Assembly (NCBI RefSeq): GCF_025630775.1
Contig: NZ_JAOSZE010000020.1
Location: 62,001 to 126,000 of the forward strand
DNA length: 64,000 nt
Direction of reading: 5' to 3'
Source: Actinoplanes sp. KI2
GTDB taxonomy: Bacteria > Actinomycetota > Actinomycetes > Mycobacteriales > Micromonosporaceae
Shown here: positions 35,671 through 44,904 of the stretch, in pieces
Numbering within the stretch: the stretch's first letter is position 1
Layout of the letters: each line of letters starts with the position of its first letter
Position numbers and translations under genes: made by a program
Notes under the pieces: generated by a model
Seen by the model: the letters and a program-made list of their open reading frames with translations, nothing else
Database searches by the model: none
Told to the model about the DNA's origin: nothing

Positions 35671-36807
35671 TTACAACGAGGGCGGCGGAATGGGAACGCC
35701 GTCGGACGTTCGATTGCCGCTCCAGACGTTCCCGGGACCGCTCCGATTCCACGCGGCGGCAAATCCGTAAATGCCGCCTTTGGGGTGCAATTGGGTCGAG
35801 AAGACGTTGTCGATCACGTGTACATTGGACGACCCCGCGCCCCCGCCGTAGAGGACGTATGCCCCACCGGCCATCCAGTTGTCCTGCACAGTCGTGTTGC
35901 GCACCGGGCCGTTGTCGGCAAAGAGACCGACCGCGGCGGTGGCGCCCTTGTCGATCGTGCTCTCGTTCAGCAGCGTGTTGTGCCGGACGACAAGGCCGCC
36001 GTTGTCGCTGCCGTTGCTGATGACCGAGTCGGTGTGCTGCCATTCACCCGACTGGGTGACGAAAGTGGACATATTGTGCACGTAATTGTCGTGAATCGTC
36101 CCATGCCCCATCGACAGGACGTTTCCGAAGCCGGAGATGTCGTTGAAGCCCACCTCGATGGACCCGTCGCTCATATTCGAAATCGCGTAGTTGGAGCCAC
36201 CGTTGTCCGGCCCCTCGCCCGGCGTGTCGGTGATTTTGCAGTGGGTAACCACGAGACCCGTGAAACCTGGTCGCAGATTGATTCCCCACCAGTTACGCGA
36301 GGTTATATTGCAGTTGGTCACTGTGACGTTGCTGGCATAGATGTCCAGTGAACCGGCAAGGTTCCAGCCGTCGAGAACCTGACCTTTCTTGGTGATCGAG
36401 ATATTGCCGCTCTTACGGATGGACGGCGCCTTTCGCGGGCCGGTGCTGCCGGCACTCGGATAGCCGCAGGCCGGACCGGACGCGCAGGGCCCGGTCGGCT
36501 TGCCGCTCGTCTGCGCCGACGCCGCCTCCGTGGATGGCGACGAGGACGCGGTGGCGGCGGGACCGAGACTCCGGGCGGAGGACGGCGCCGAACGCGCGGC
36601 CGCGGACTTCGAGCCGGACGAGGTGCCCGGCAACGGCTCGGCCACGCAGTCGACGCCCCCGGCGGCACAGCCGGAATTCTCGTCGGCGTCGTCGCGGGAC
36701 AGCCAAACCACGGCCGTCGTGGCCGCGACGATGAGCAGGATGGCCGGTACCACCAGCAGCGGGCGGAACAGCAGCCGGGCAACGCCGAAACGGCGATGTT
36801 TAGACAT
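35671..36807 (-). CDS. membrane-anchored right-handed beta-helix protein
   Basis: 378 residues. A short basic N-terminus, one TM helix (about 13-36, LLFRPLLVVPAILLIVAATT), a Ser/Ala/Pro-rich linker to about 130, then a parallel beta-helix of N/D/G-rich rungs (SNVTVTNCNITSRNWWG, NTTVQDNWMAGGA). The fold is that of polysaccharide lyases and glycan hydrolases; WGINLRPGFTGLVV and GEWQHTDSV are the best conserved parts. It probably faces outward and binds or trims the polymer. About 200 bp upstream of the DUF4082 gene's start lies its 3' end. Confidence 0.8.
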   Translation of the reverse strand: MSKHRRFGVARLLFRPLLVVPAILLIVAATTAVVWLSRDDADENSGCAAGGVDCVAEPLPGTSSGSKSAAARSAPSSARSLGPAATASSSPSTEAASAQTSGKPTGPCASGPACGYPSAGSTGPRKAPSIRKSGNISITKKGQVLDGWNLAGSLDIYASNVTVTNCNITSRNWWGINLRPGFTGLVVTHCKITDTPGEGPDNGGSNYAISNMSDGSIEVGFNDISGFGNVLSMGHGTIHDNYVHNMSTFVTQSGEWQHTDSVISNGSDNGGLVVRHNTLLNESTIDKGATAAVGLFADNGPVRNTTVQDNWMAGGAYVLYGGGAGSSNVHVIDNVFSTQLHPKGGIYGFAAAWNRSGPGNVWSGNRTSDGVPIPPPSL

Positions 36808-37015
36808 GAAAGACCCTCGTTGTCAAGGCGTGAGCGCTAGGCACGGCGGGGCGGATCGAACCTTAGCATTCAGCGCTGAAGGCACGGCGCCCGTTCACCC
36901 CGGCCATGCGGACACCTTCGGCGGACCGATCGACGGACGCGCTTGTCCAACATCCGATACCCCTCCCACCCGATCACGATGGCGCGGAACCGCGTCCTTT
37001 CCGGATACTCGGTCG

Positions 37016-37876
37016 GTGACCGGAACAGAAACCCGCGCGAGCGTCGTGGTCCCCGCCCACAACGAGGCAGCAGTCATCGGCCGACTACTCACCGCGTTGG
37101 TCGCCGATGCGCGGCCGGGCGAGTTCGACATCGTCGTGGTCCCCAATGGCTGCACCGACGACACCGCCGCGATCGCCCGTTCGTTCGGTGAATCGGTGAC
37201 CGTGGTCGAGACCCCGGTGGCGAACAAGCACCACGCCCTCCGGCTGGGCGACCGGCACGCCGGTCATCACCCCCGCGTCTACGTCGACGGCGATGTCGTC
37301 CTCGACGCCGCGGCGGTCCGTCATCTCGCCGACGCGCTCAGTGAGCCGGGCGTGCTCGCGGCCGCGCCGGCCCGGCGGCTGAACATGACCGGACGCGCCC
37401 TGGTGGTGCGGTGGTACTACCGCGTCTGGGAACTGCTGCCTTCGGTGCGCGAGGGCCTGTACGGGCGAGGTGTCGTCGCCATCGCCGAGGGCGGCCACCA
37501 GCGGATCGCCGAGATGCCCGAGGCCATGGGCGACGACCTGGCCGCCTCGGTGGCGTTTGCGCCCACCGAACGCCGGGTGGTCGAGGAAGCGGTTGTCGAG
37601 GTGCATCCGCCCCGCACCACCCGTGACCTGATCAAGCGACGCGTGCGGTCGTTGACCGCCACCGCCCAGATGCGCGAGATCAGCCCGGAACATACCGATC
37701 AGGCTCGCACCAGCCGGGCGGACCTGGTTCGCTTGACGCGCGGGCAGCCGGCCCTGCTACCGCACGTGGCCGTGTTCCTGGCCGTCACCGTCATCGCCCG
37801 GCTGAAGGCACGCAAGCCGGTCCGCGAGGGCGACTTCAGCACGTGGCTGCGCGATGAGAGCAGCCGCACCGCATGA
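37016..37876 (+). CDS. glycosyltransferase family 2-like protein
   Basis: 286 residues. ASVVVPAHNEAAVIGRLLTA, VVPNGCTDDTAAIARSF and the YVDGDVVLD acidic motif identify a GT-A nucleotide-sugar transferase; AEGGHQRIAEMPEAMGDDL is the acceptor-side ED-like motif. Start GTG 37016; no strong ribosome site. It is divergent from the beta-helix gene and overlaps the next GT2 by 4 nt (ATGA). Confidence 0.87.
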   Translation: MTGTETRASVVVPAHNEAAVIGRLLTALVADARPGEFDIVVVPNGCTDDTAAIARSFGESVTVVETPVANKHHALRLGDRHAGHHPRVYVDGDVVLDAAAVRHLADALSEPGVLAAAPARRLNMTGRALVVRWYYRVWELLPSVREGLYGRGVVAIAEGGHQRIAEMPEAMGDDLAASVAFAPTERRVVEEAVVEVHPPRTTRDLIKRRVRSLTATAQMREISPEHTDQARTSRADLVRLTRGQPALLPHVAVFLAVTVIARLKARKPVREGDFSTWLRDESSRTA

Positions 37877-38823
37877 GAGAGAGCAAGTCGATGACCGCAC
37901 CCCGGGTCGCCGTCGTGGTGGTCACCTACAACAGCGCCGGCCCGCTGCCCGGTCTGCTGGCATCGCTACCGGCCGGCCTCGCCGGCCTGGACTGGCGGCT
38001 CATCGTCGCCGACAACGACTCGGCCGACGACTCGGTGACCCTCGCCGACAGCGCGGTGCCCGGCTGCCGGATCGTGCGAATGGGCCGCAACGCGGGCTAC
38101 GCGGCCGCATTGAACGCGGGCCTGGCCCACGCGGGTGAGTTCGACGCCGCGCTGGTGCTCAACCCCGACGTCCGGCTCGGCGACGGCGTCATCGGCAAGC
38201 TGTATGCGGCACTGGGCGAGCGCGGCCCCGACCGGGTCGGCATCGCCGTGCCGCGGATCCTCGACGAGAACGGGCACCTGGCCCGTTCGCTGCGGCGCAG
38301 GCCGACCATTGCCCGAGCCCTCGGCGAGGCGCTCGCCGGCCAGCGTGCCGGGCGGCTGGCCCCGTTCGGCGAGACCGTACTGGACGACGATGCCTACCGT
38401 CGGCCGACCGTGGTGGACTGGGCGACCGGCGCCATCATGCTCATGTCGGGGGCGTGCCTGGCCGACTGCGGGCCGTGGGACGAGTCGTTCTTCCTCTACT
38501 CCGAAGAGACCGAGTTCGCCCTGCGGGCCGCCGACCACGGCTACGCCACCGTCCTGGTCCCCGAGGCCGAGGTGACCCACCTGGGCGGCGACTCCAGGGT
38601 CTCCCCCCGGCTGTGGAGCCTCCTGACCGTCAACCGGGTGCGGCTGTACCGGATGCGACACTCGACGCCGGCCGCGGCGGGCTACTGGTCGGCGGTAGCG
38701 CTGCGGGAGGCGCTACGCGCCGCGCTCGGGCAGGAACGCAGCCGCCAGGCTCTGCGCGCGCTGGTCCGCCCGTCCACGCTCGAGCTCGGCCGGGCCGGGG
38801 CGGTCGGCACGAGCAAGAACTAG
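37873..38823 (+). CDS. glycosyltransferase family 2 (rhamnosyltransferase-like)
   Basis: 316 residues. VVVVTYNSAGPLPGLLASL, VADNDSADDS, RNAGYAAALNAGL and NPDVRLGDG fit the WbbL/rhamnosyltransferase branch of GT2, and FLYSEETEFALRAADHGY is the acceptor-site motif. With rfbABCD in the same locus, rhamnosyl transfer is plausible (inference). ATG 37873 overlaps the preceding stop; an internal ATG at 37891 with GAGAG before it is the alternative start. Confidence 0.88.
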   Translation: MRESKSMTAPRVAVVVVTYNSAGPLPGLLASLPAGLAGLDWRLIVADNDSADDSVTLADSAVPGCRIVRMGRNAGYAAALNAGLAHAGEFDAALVLNPDVRLGDGVIGKLYAALGERGPDRVGIAVPRILDENGHLARSLRRRPTIARALGEALAGQRAGRLAPFGETVLDDDAYRRPTVVDWATGAIMLMSGACLADCGPWDESFFLYSEETEFALRAADHGYATVLVPEAEVTHLGGDSRVSPRLWSLLTVNRVRLYRMRHSTPAAAGYWSAVALREALRAALGQERSRQALRALVRPSTLELGRAGAVGTSKN

Positions 38824-38840
38824 GTGCGCTCTGCCCATAA

Positions 38841-38874
38841 GCCCGCGGCCCGTGCAAAGCGTCACGCCGCGGGC
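38841..38874. terminator. bidirectional terminator hairpin
   Basis: GCCCGCGGC / GCCGCGGGC, a perfect 9-bp stem with a 16-nt loop, between the plus-strand GT2 and the convergent minus-strand GT2. Confidence 0.6.
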
Positions 38875-38885
38875 CTGGTTCGTGC

Positions 38886-39689
38886 CTAGTTCTGTTCCCA
38901 CGAGGTCCAGTAGCTATCCGGGTTCACCAGGTAATCGACGGTGGGAACCGGCACGTGCTCGACGCGGTGGCGGCGGCTGTACCGGAAGATCATTTCCCAG
39001 TCCTCCCGAGGCGCCACCTCCTTGCCGCGCCGAATCCGGCTGAAGTGCAGCTCCGGAGTGCGCCTGGCGACCAGCGGGTTGGGGTCGAGAAAACTGTTGT
39101 TGCGGGCCGCGCTCCGGTCGAACGGCACCGAGAGGATGTCCCGGAGCGTCCCGTCGGGCGTGACTCGCCGCATCGCGGTGTAGACCGCGTCCGGCCGCGG
39201 CGCGCCGTCGGCAGGGTCCTCTCGCAGTCGGCTCACGGCCGTCTCCAGATGCCCGGGATGCCAGAGGTTGTCGTCGTCGAGGAATGCCACGTAATCGGAG
39301 GCGGTGAGCCGGATGCCGACATTGCGGCTGACCCCGGCCACGCCGATGTTGCGAGAGAGACTGACGGCGGACAGCCGCGGGTCGTCCGGCAGGTCACCGG
39401 GCAGACCCCCACCATCGTCCACCACCATGACCACCTGGTCCCGGAAGGTCTGGCCGAGCGCCGAATCGATGGCGCGGCGCAGGTCGTGCGGCCGTCGGTA
39501 AGTGAGGATGACGGTGGCCACTGTCGCACGTGGACGGCTGCCGTCCAGCGCGCCGGCCAGCCGGGCCACCTCGGCGTCCTCGAACCGGCGCAGCGGCACC
39601 GCGGTATGCGACAGCAGCACCTTGTTCCGCATTTCGTAAAGCGGAAGCCAGCCGACGTGGCGCCGCAGCAATCTCTTGGCCGCTCGCAT
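38886..39689 (-). CDS. glycosyltransferase family 2
   Basis: 267 residues. After about 55 residues comes VATVILTYRRPHDLRRAIDS, then VVDDGGGLPGD, RNIGVAGVSRNVGI and AFLDDDNLWHPGHL (DxD metal site). Start ATG 39689, 1 nt after the flippase stop, so translation is probably coupled. It is last in the minus-strand operon: Wzz-like, Wzy-like, flippase, GT. Confidence 0.88.
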   Translation of the reverse strand: MRAAKRLLRRHVGWLPLYEMRNKVLLSHTAVPLRRFEDAEVARLAGALDGSRPRATVATVILTYRRPHDLRRAIDSALGQTFRDQVVMVVDDGGGLPGDLPDDPRLSAVSLSRNIGVAGVSRNVGIRLTASDYVAFLDDDNLWHPGHLETAVSRLREDPADGAPRPDAVYTAMRRVTPDGTLRDILSVPFDRSAARNNSFLDPNPLVARRTPELHFSRIRRGKEVAPREDWEMIFRYSRRHRVEHVPVPTVDYLVNPDSYWTSWEQN

Positions 39690-39690
39690 G

Positions 39691-41154
39691 TCAGCCAACC
39701 ACCTGTTCCGCGACGGCCAGCACCGGCTCCGGCTCCGGCGGGCGGGACGGCCGCGTCGAGCGCAGCAGCGGGAGGATGAACGGCACATAGACGACGAGAG
39801 ACGCGATCCCGGCGACGGCCAGGCCGAGGAGGCCACGACCCACCACGTGGAACACGAGCCATCCGGTCAAGGCGACCGCAATGCCGCCGAGGAACGGCCG
39901 CCCCACCTGGCGAGCGATGGCCCGCGGGGCGATGCCGGCCCGGGCCAGCGCCCAGCCGAAGATCGGTATGACCACCAGGACACCGACCAGCACGTGGCCC
40001 GACGCCACACCGGCGATCCCGAACGGGTGCACCATCAGGATCAGCACCGGCACCAGGGTGGCCAGCCAGATCGCTTGGACACCCATCAGCAGTTTCCGGT
40101 GCCCGGCCGCGACCAGGCAGTCATAGGTCAGCTCGTAGGCCACTCGGATGAGGCCGAGCGCTGCAAGGAAGCGCAGGGCGGCAGCCGCGGGTGTCCACTG
40201 CTCCCCGTACACGGCTCGGATCAGCGGCTCGGCCAGCGTGCCGAGCAGGACACAGGCCGGCACCGCGACACTCATCAAGACTCCCAGGGCCCGGGTGTAG
40301 CCGTCGGCCATCGATTGGCCGCCCTCCGCCACGCGGGAGAAGCCCGCGAAGGAGACGCGGCGGGCCGCCTCGGAGATCGTGCGAACCGGCCATCCCGCCA
40401 TGTTCGACGCGATCTGGTAGAAACCGAGTGCTGCCGGGCCGAGCGCGGCGCCGACCACGAGCGAATCGACGTTGACCATGGCCAGCACGAGCAGGCTCGC
40501 GCCGGCCAACGGGAGACCGAAGCGAAGCAACCGCTTTGCGATCTCTCGGTGCCAGCCGAAACGCAGCATGCCTGGCGCAGCGACCGCGGTGGCGATCAGT
40601 CCGACCATATTGCCGGCGACGGCGCCCCAGGCAAAGCTCATCGCACCGAAGCCGGCGACGGCCAGCGCCATGGTTACGCCCGTGCTGACCACGAAGATCA
40701 GTAGGTCGATGATCATCCGAGCGCCCTGCCGGAACTCGCGGGTCAGCAGGCCGGCCGGCACGCACGCGATGCCGTCGATGACCACGGTGAGGCACAGGAC
40801 TCGGAGTACGTCGATCGCGGCCGGCGAGCCGAGCGCCGACGCGGCCCAGGGAGCGCAGACCCAAAGCGCGACATACAGCAGCAGACTGGATGCCGTGGAC
40901 AGGGTCAGGACGGTCGGGGCGAACCGGCGTACGTCGCCTTCCCAGCGGACGATGGCCAGACTCACGCCCATCTCGTTGGCGCTCAGCAGCACCGCAAGCA
41001 TCACCGCACCGACCGCGTACAGGCCGAAGTCGTACGGGGAGAGGAAGTAGCGGGCAAGGATGACGCCGGTGGCGAAGTTGCCGATCCGGACCACCACCGT
41101 GTTCAGGACGCTCCACCGGGCTGCGGACGCGACCTTGGCGGGTAAGTTGTTCAA
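39691..41154 (-). CDS. Wzx-type lipopolysaccharide/EPS flippase (MOP superfamily)
   Basis: 487 residues with about 12-14 hydrophobic helices. The N-terminus NTVVVRIGNFATGVILARYF followed by LSPYDFGLYA is the polysaccharide-transporter signature. It would flip the undecaprenyl-linked repeat unit outward. The start is TTG 41154, overlapping the polymerase stop (TTGA); no other start fits the N-terminal helix. It sits between the polymerase and the last GT2, completing the Wzx/Wzy set. Confidence 0.88.
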   Translation of the reverse strand: MNNLPAKVASAARWSVLNTVVVRIGNFATGVILARYFLSPYDFGLYAVGAVMLAVLLSANEMGVSLAIVRWEGDVRRFAPTVLTLSTASSLLLYVALWVCAPWAASALGSPAAIDVLRVLCLTVVIDGIACVPAGLLTREFRQGARMIIDLLIFVVSTGVTMALAVAGFGAMSFAWGAVAGNMVGLIATAVAAPGMLRFGWHREIAKRLLRFGLPLAGASLLVLAMVNVDSLVVGAALGPAALGFYQIASNMAGWPVRTISEAARRVSFAGFSRVAEGGQSMADGYTRALGVLMSVAVPACVLLGTLAEPLIRAVYGEQWTPAAAALRFLAALGLIRVAYELTYDCLVAAGHRKLLMGVQAIWLATLVPVLILMVHPFGIAGVASGHVLVGVLVVIPIFGWALARAGIAPRAIARQVGRPFLGGIAVALTGWLVFHVVGRGLLGLAVAGIASLVVYVPFILPLLRSTRPSRPPEPEPVLAVAEQVVG

Positions 41155-42608
41155 ACCACGACCTCTTCGCTGGCCTGTTTGCTGATCAGAAGCATCTGTC
41201 CCTCGGCCGTCAGCTGCTGCGCGGACAGGCCACTGAGCGCGCCGGACAGCCCGAGGAGCAGGAAGAACAACCCCGACACCATGGGGAAGCTGAGAGTGTC
41301 GAAGGTGGCGGTGCAGATCAGCACGACCACGCCGGCGGCCACGAACGAGAGTGCCAACTCGCGGTCGGCCGGATCGGTGAGCCGACGCCGGGCCGCGCCA
41401 CCGTTGTGAATCATCGCGATGAACAGCACCAGCAGTGCAGCCACCCCGATGATCCCCATTTCCACGAGGGCGAGAAGGTACATGTTGTCGGTGTAGCGGT
41501 AGATGGCCGGCAGGAACGAACCGAAACCCATGCCGGACCAGGGCCGCTGCGCGACGTACCCGAAGACGTCCTGGTAGTCCATGACGCGCGCCTGGGTGCT
41601 CGTGTCCGTGCCGTTGAACCACGCGGTGAACATGGAGGTGATCGTGCTGAGGAAGCCGGGAATGGCCACCTTCAGGCCGCCCAGAGCGACGATCAGGAAG
41701 CCGACCGCGGGCCAGCGGCGCTTCGAACTCCAGGTCGGATAGAGAACCAGGAAGACCAGCACGATGCCGATCACGGCGGAGCGGGACACGGTGGCCAGCG
41801 AGGCAACGGCGATCAACGCCACCGGGGCCCACCGGCGGACGACCCCGCCCTTGGTCGCCGGGTCGAAGGCCTGCTGCAGCGCGAACGGCAGGATCATCGC
41901 GAGCGTGGTCGCCAGCTCGAGCGGGTGGATGGCGGTCGAGGTGGGCCGGGTGAACGCGCCGCGGGTCATCACCGCGTCGGTGGCCGCGTTCGACTGCAGC
42001 CCCGGGATCACCAGCCAGCCGAGCAGATCACGGTGCAGGAAGAACTCGGCGATGCCGATGACCGCGGCCACCGTGGCACAGCGCACCAGCACCCGCAGCA
42101 ACTTCTTCAGCCGGGCCAGATCGTCGACCGCCGAGCCGATGAGCACGATGCCCCACCAGGCCGCAAGCAGGATGACACCGCGGTCGGCCGCGTTGACCTC
42201 CAGCGCCGACGCGTCGCGCCGGCCGCAGGCGACATAGGCCACCATGACCGCGACGGCGAGCGGCACCATGACCAGCCGGGGCACCCGGGACCCGGGCAGC
42301 GGCTGAATCCGGCGGGTGAACCAGCTCCCCGCGATCCAGAGCAGTCCCACCAGCGCCCAGATCGTGGCCATGGTGCCGACGGCACCGAGACCACCGACGA
42401 CGAGCCGGGACGGCACCAGCATGAGCAGAACGACGTAAACGGTCAGGATCGTCGCCGGGTTGACACCCCCCGTGCGGACCCGGGCCCGCGCTGTTACCCG
42501 CTGGAGGGCTGCCGATCGTCGCGGCTCGGTCCGCACCACCACGGTCTGGTCAAGCGCCTGTCCTGCGCTTGCCTCTCGAGTCGTCGCCTTCGCGAGATCT
42601 TTCGACAT
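41151..42608 (-). CDS. O-antigen ligase/polymerase-family membrane protein (Wzy-like)
   Basis: 485 residues with about 11 hydrophobic spans, a large outward loop around residues 240-330, and the Wzy_C-like TFTRP.STAIHPLELATTLA region. The RPWSGMGFGSFLPAIYRYTDN box is typical of the O-antigen ligase family. As the only polymerase candidate in a Wzx/Wzy locus it probably polymerises the repeat. ATG 42608 overlaps the end of the upstream Wzz-like gene by 59 nt. Confidence 0.87.
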   Translation of the reverse strand: MSKDLAKATTREASAGQALDQTVVVRTEPRRSAALQRVTARARVRTGGVNPATILTVYVVLLMLVPSRLVVGGLGAVGTMATIWALVGLLWIAGSWFTRRIQPLPGSRVPRLVMVPLAVAVMVAYVACGRRDASALEVNAADRGVILLAAWWGIVLIGSAVDDLARLKKLLRVLVRCATVAAVIGIAEFFLHRDLLGWLVIPGLQSNAATDAVMTRGAFTRPTSTAIHPLELATTLAMILPFALQQAFDPATKGGVVRRWAPVALIAVASLATVSRSAVIGIVLVFLVLYPTWSSKRRWPAVGFLIVALGGLKVAIPGFLSTITSMFTAWFNGTDTSTQARVMDYQDVFGYVAQRPWSGMGFGSFLPAIYRYTDNMYLLALVEMGIIGVAALLVLFIAMIHNGGAARRRLTDPADRELALSFVAAGVVVLICTATFDTLSFPMVSGLFFLLLGLSGALSGLSAQQLTAEGQMLLISKQASEEVVV

Positions 42609-43515
42609 CGTCCTGAGACTTCCCGTTGGTGGCGTTGGAGCGGTAGACCGCGGCCGAGGACATGGGTCCGTCGCCCAGGCGGTTGCCGACCGGCGTCTTG
42701 GCGCCCACGCGGTCCGTGCTGCCGATGATGAGTTGGGTTTCCTCCAGATGCGGTGCCGGCGTCCGCGACTTCGGGGGAACCTTGATGACGACCGTGCGAT
42801 CGGACTCGACGGCCGAGCCGTTCTGCTGGGCCGGCACCGGCGGCGGGCCCGACACCGTCGACCGCACGCTGGCGAGCGCCGGTCTGCCGGCCGAGCCGGC
42901 CGCATGACGGGATCGAGCGAGGCCCTCGGTGACGAAGGTCAGCATGAAGGCCGCCGCCGTGCCGGCGCCGGCGATCGCAATGACCACCTGAAGTTTGTTC
43001 TTGATCAGTGCGTCCGGTGTCTGCGGCGGGACGATCGTGGTGAGCCGGATCATGTCCTCCGGCTTCACTCCGCTGGCCTTCTGGATCTCCTCGAGCTTCT
43101 GGCCGGCATAGTCGGTCAGAACCGTCGTCGAGTGCAGAACCTGGGACTCATTGTTGCCGTCGACGGTGATGGTGATGAACGGGCCCTGCGCGTTGTCGGC
43201 CAGAGCGACCGTGTACTCCTGACCGACCCCGAGCTTCTTCAGATCCTCCTGGGCGCCCTTGGACGACAGGCTCCGGGAAAGGAAGTCGGCCGTGGCGACC
43301 AGCGACGTGTCGAAGGTCAGGTACGGGTTGGTGTTGCCGCTCTTGCTGATGATCGACGCGCGCTCGGCTGTCAGCAGGCTGACCGTGCTCGTCGACTCGT
43401 ACTTCGTCGGGAGCAGAAAGTACGCAAGAGCGGTCAGCGCCACGGTGAGGACCATGATGGGTGCCATCAGGTACCAGCGTTTCCGCATCACGCGGAGAAT
43501 CTCGCCGAGATCCAT
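42550..43515 (-). CDS. Wzz-type chain-length determinant protein
   Basis: 321 residues. MDLGEILRVMRKRWYLMAPI, then TM1 (about 18-38), an external region to about 178, TM2 (178-200), and a ~120-residue Pro/Ser-rich cytoplasmic tail with no Walker motifs, so no BY-kinase is fused. It is the first gene of the chain length-polymerase-flippase-GT operon and should set polymer length. ATG 43515 follows GGAGAGGG. A separate tyrosine kinase gene was not found in the window. Confidence 0.87.
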   Translation of the reverse strand: MDLGEILRVMRKRWYLMAPIMVLTVALTALAYFLLPTKYESTSTVSLLTAERASIISKSGNTNPYLTFDTSLVATADFLSRSLSSKGAQEDLKKLGVGQEYTVALADNAQGPFITITVDGNNESQVLHSTTVLTDYAGQKLEEIQKASGVKPEDMIRLTTIVPPQTPDALIKNKLQVVIAIAGAGTAAAFMLTFVTEGLARSRHAAGSAGRPALASVRSTVSGPPPVPAQQNGSAVESDRTVVIKVPPKSRTPAPHLEETQLIIGSTDRVGAKTPVGNRLGDGPMSSAAVYRSNATNGKSQDDVERSREGDDSRGKRRTGA

Positions 43516-43777
43516 ACCCTCTCCATTGCTCCCGAATGACCGAAGTCGCCCGGAATTTCCTAGCTGACGAAGGGGTTTGGAGCCACCCGCGAACACCAAA
43601 ATACAAGGTGTCCGCCGGAGGCTACCACCCCCCGTTTTTGTCTAAATTCCGTCTTCCGTCCCTCGCCGACCGAACGAAGAGCCATGTCTGGCGAACCTGG
43701 CGGGGAAGATATGATCCGGCCTCGACGGCCGCGATACTAGCGGCGCCCGTGGACCTGTCGCCACGGAGGGAGGCATC

Positions 43778-44443
43778 GTGTTTCTTCCAGACGTTATCCG
43801 CGCTGTCACGCGGCGCTGGTGGGTGTTGGCCTGCGGTTTCCTCATCACCCTCGGGGCCGGCTACTGGGCGGCCCAGCCTCCCGTGGCGTACCGCGCCGTG
43901 GAGGTGTTCGCGGTGCGTCCGCCGCAGACTCCGGACATTCCGAACCAGCTGGCGAGCCTGCGACCGTCGGTGGCGACGTTCTCGGCCGGCGTGGCCCAGC
44001 GTTTGTCCAGCTCGAGCGGCGAGGACGCCCTTCGCGCGGCCGGCGTCCACGGGCCGTACGTGCTGACTCCGCGCAACAGCGGCACCCGGCAGACCCCGGA
44101 GTACCTGATCGCGTCTGTCCAGGTGACCGTGACCGAGCCCGACGAGCAGAGCGCGATGCGCTCCCTGGCGACCATCACCACCGCCTTCACCCGTGAGCTC
44201 AACGCGCTGCAGGACGAGTGGAACGTCGCGGCGCGCGAACGGATCACCATCTCGATGCTGGCCGAGCCGACCGCGAACAAGCTGCCGAACTCCCGGACCC
44301 GGGCACTGGCCGGCGTACTGCTGCTCGGCACGGGCCTGTCGGTGGCCCTCGCGCTCTGGCTCGACGAATTCCTCGTCCGGCGCCGCCGGCACACCGAGTT
44401 CCTCGCGCCGTCGCCGCAGGCACCCGCCGCGGCCGCGCGCTGA
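43778..44443 (+). CDS. two-TM chain-length-determinant-like membrane protein
   Basis: 221 residues. DVIRAVTRRWWVLACGFLITLG gives TM1 (about 15-32), then an external domain of about 140 residues, TM2 near 175-192 (ALAGVLLLGTGLSVALALWL) and a short basic tail. This is the Wzz topology but with low similarity to the minus-strand copy at 42550, from which it is divergent. GTG 43778 has GGAGG upstream. The two may act as a pair. Confidence 0.75.
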   Translation: MFLPDVIRAVTRRWWVLACGFLITLGAGYWAAQPPVAYRAVEVFAVRPPQTPDIPNQLASLRPSVATFSAGVAQRLSSSSGEDALRAAGVHGPYVLTPRNSGTRQTPEYLIASVQVTVTEPDEQSAMRSLATITTAFTRELNALQDEWNVAARERITISMLAEPTANKLPNSRTRALAGVLLLGTGLSVALALWLDEFLVRRRRHTEFLAPSPQAPAAAAR

Positions 44444-44904
44444 CGTCCGACGCGCGCGCCGGCACACCGGCTTCCTCGCGCCATCGCCGGGAACACCGGC
44501 CTTCCGGTACGCCCGGCGCAGGCGCCCGCCGCGGCCACGGCGCCGACACCCTTCCCCGCGCCCCCGGCCGGTTATCTCGGTCACGCCGCCGCATCCGCCC
44601 ACCGCACCGACGCGGCAGCCCCCTCGGATGGCAGACCCCATACTTTACGGCGATTTGGGGGACGTCCGGTCGGACGGAGCTATCGGAATCGATCACGCGA
44701 ATCAGACATATCTAAATGTCGGCAAGGCGTCACAGCTTCCGGTGACCCGACGCTCCTCAGTAGGTTGCTCCCGACTGAGGAGCCGCGCTACGGCGAGCCG
44801 GCTGCTCGGGAGTCCGGTCACGCCGCCGATGCCGCCTGCCGAGGTCGCCGCAACCGCGGCTGTCCTTTTCGGGCGCCGCCGCCCCCTCCCTCCGGAAGGA
44901 CGAC
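44444..44904. other. 460-bp intergenic region with inverted repeats
   Basis: No gene seen. The first ~75 bp partly duplicates the 3' end of the preceding gene (CGCCGGCACACCG at 44384 and again at 44457). GACAT-ATCTAA-ATGTC (44706-44721) and CTCCTCAG/CTGAGGAG (44754-44783, 14-nt loop) are perfect inverted repeats. They lie in a lower-GC stretch that is the likely promoter of the 44905 operon. GGAAGGACGAC precedes the next ATG. Confidence 0.6.
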
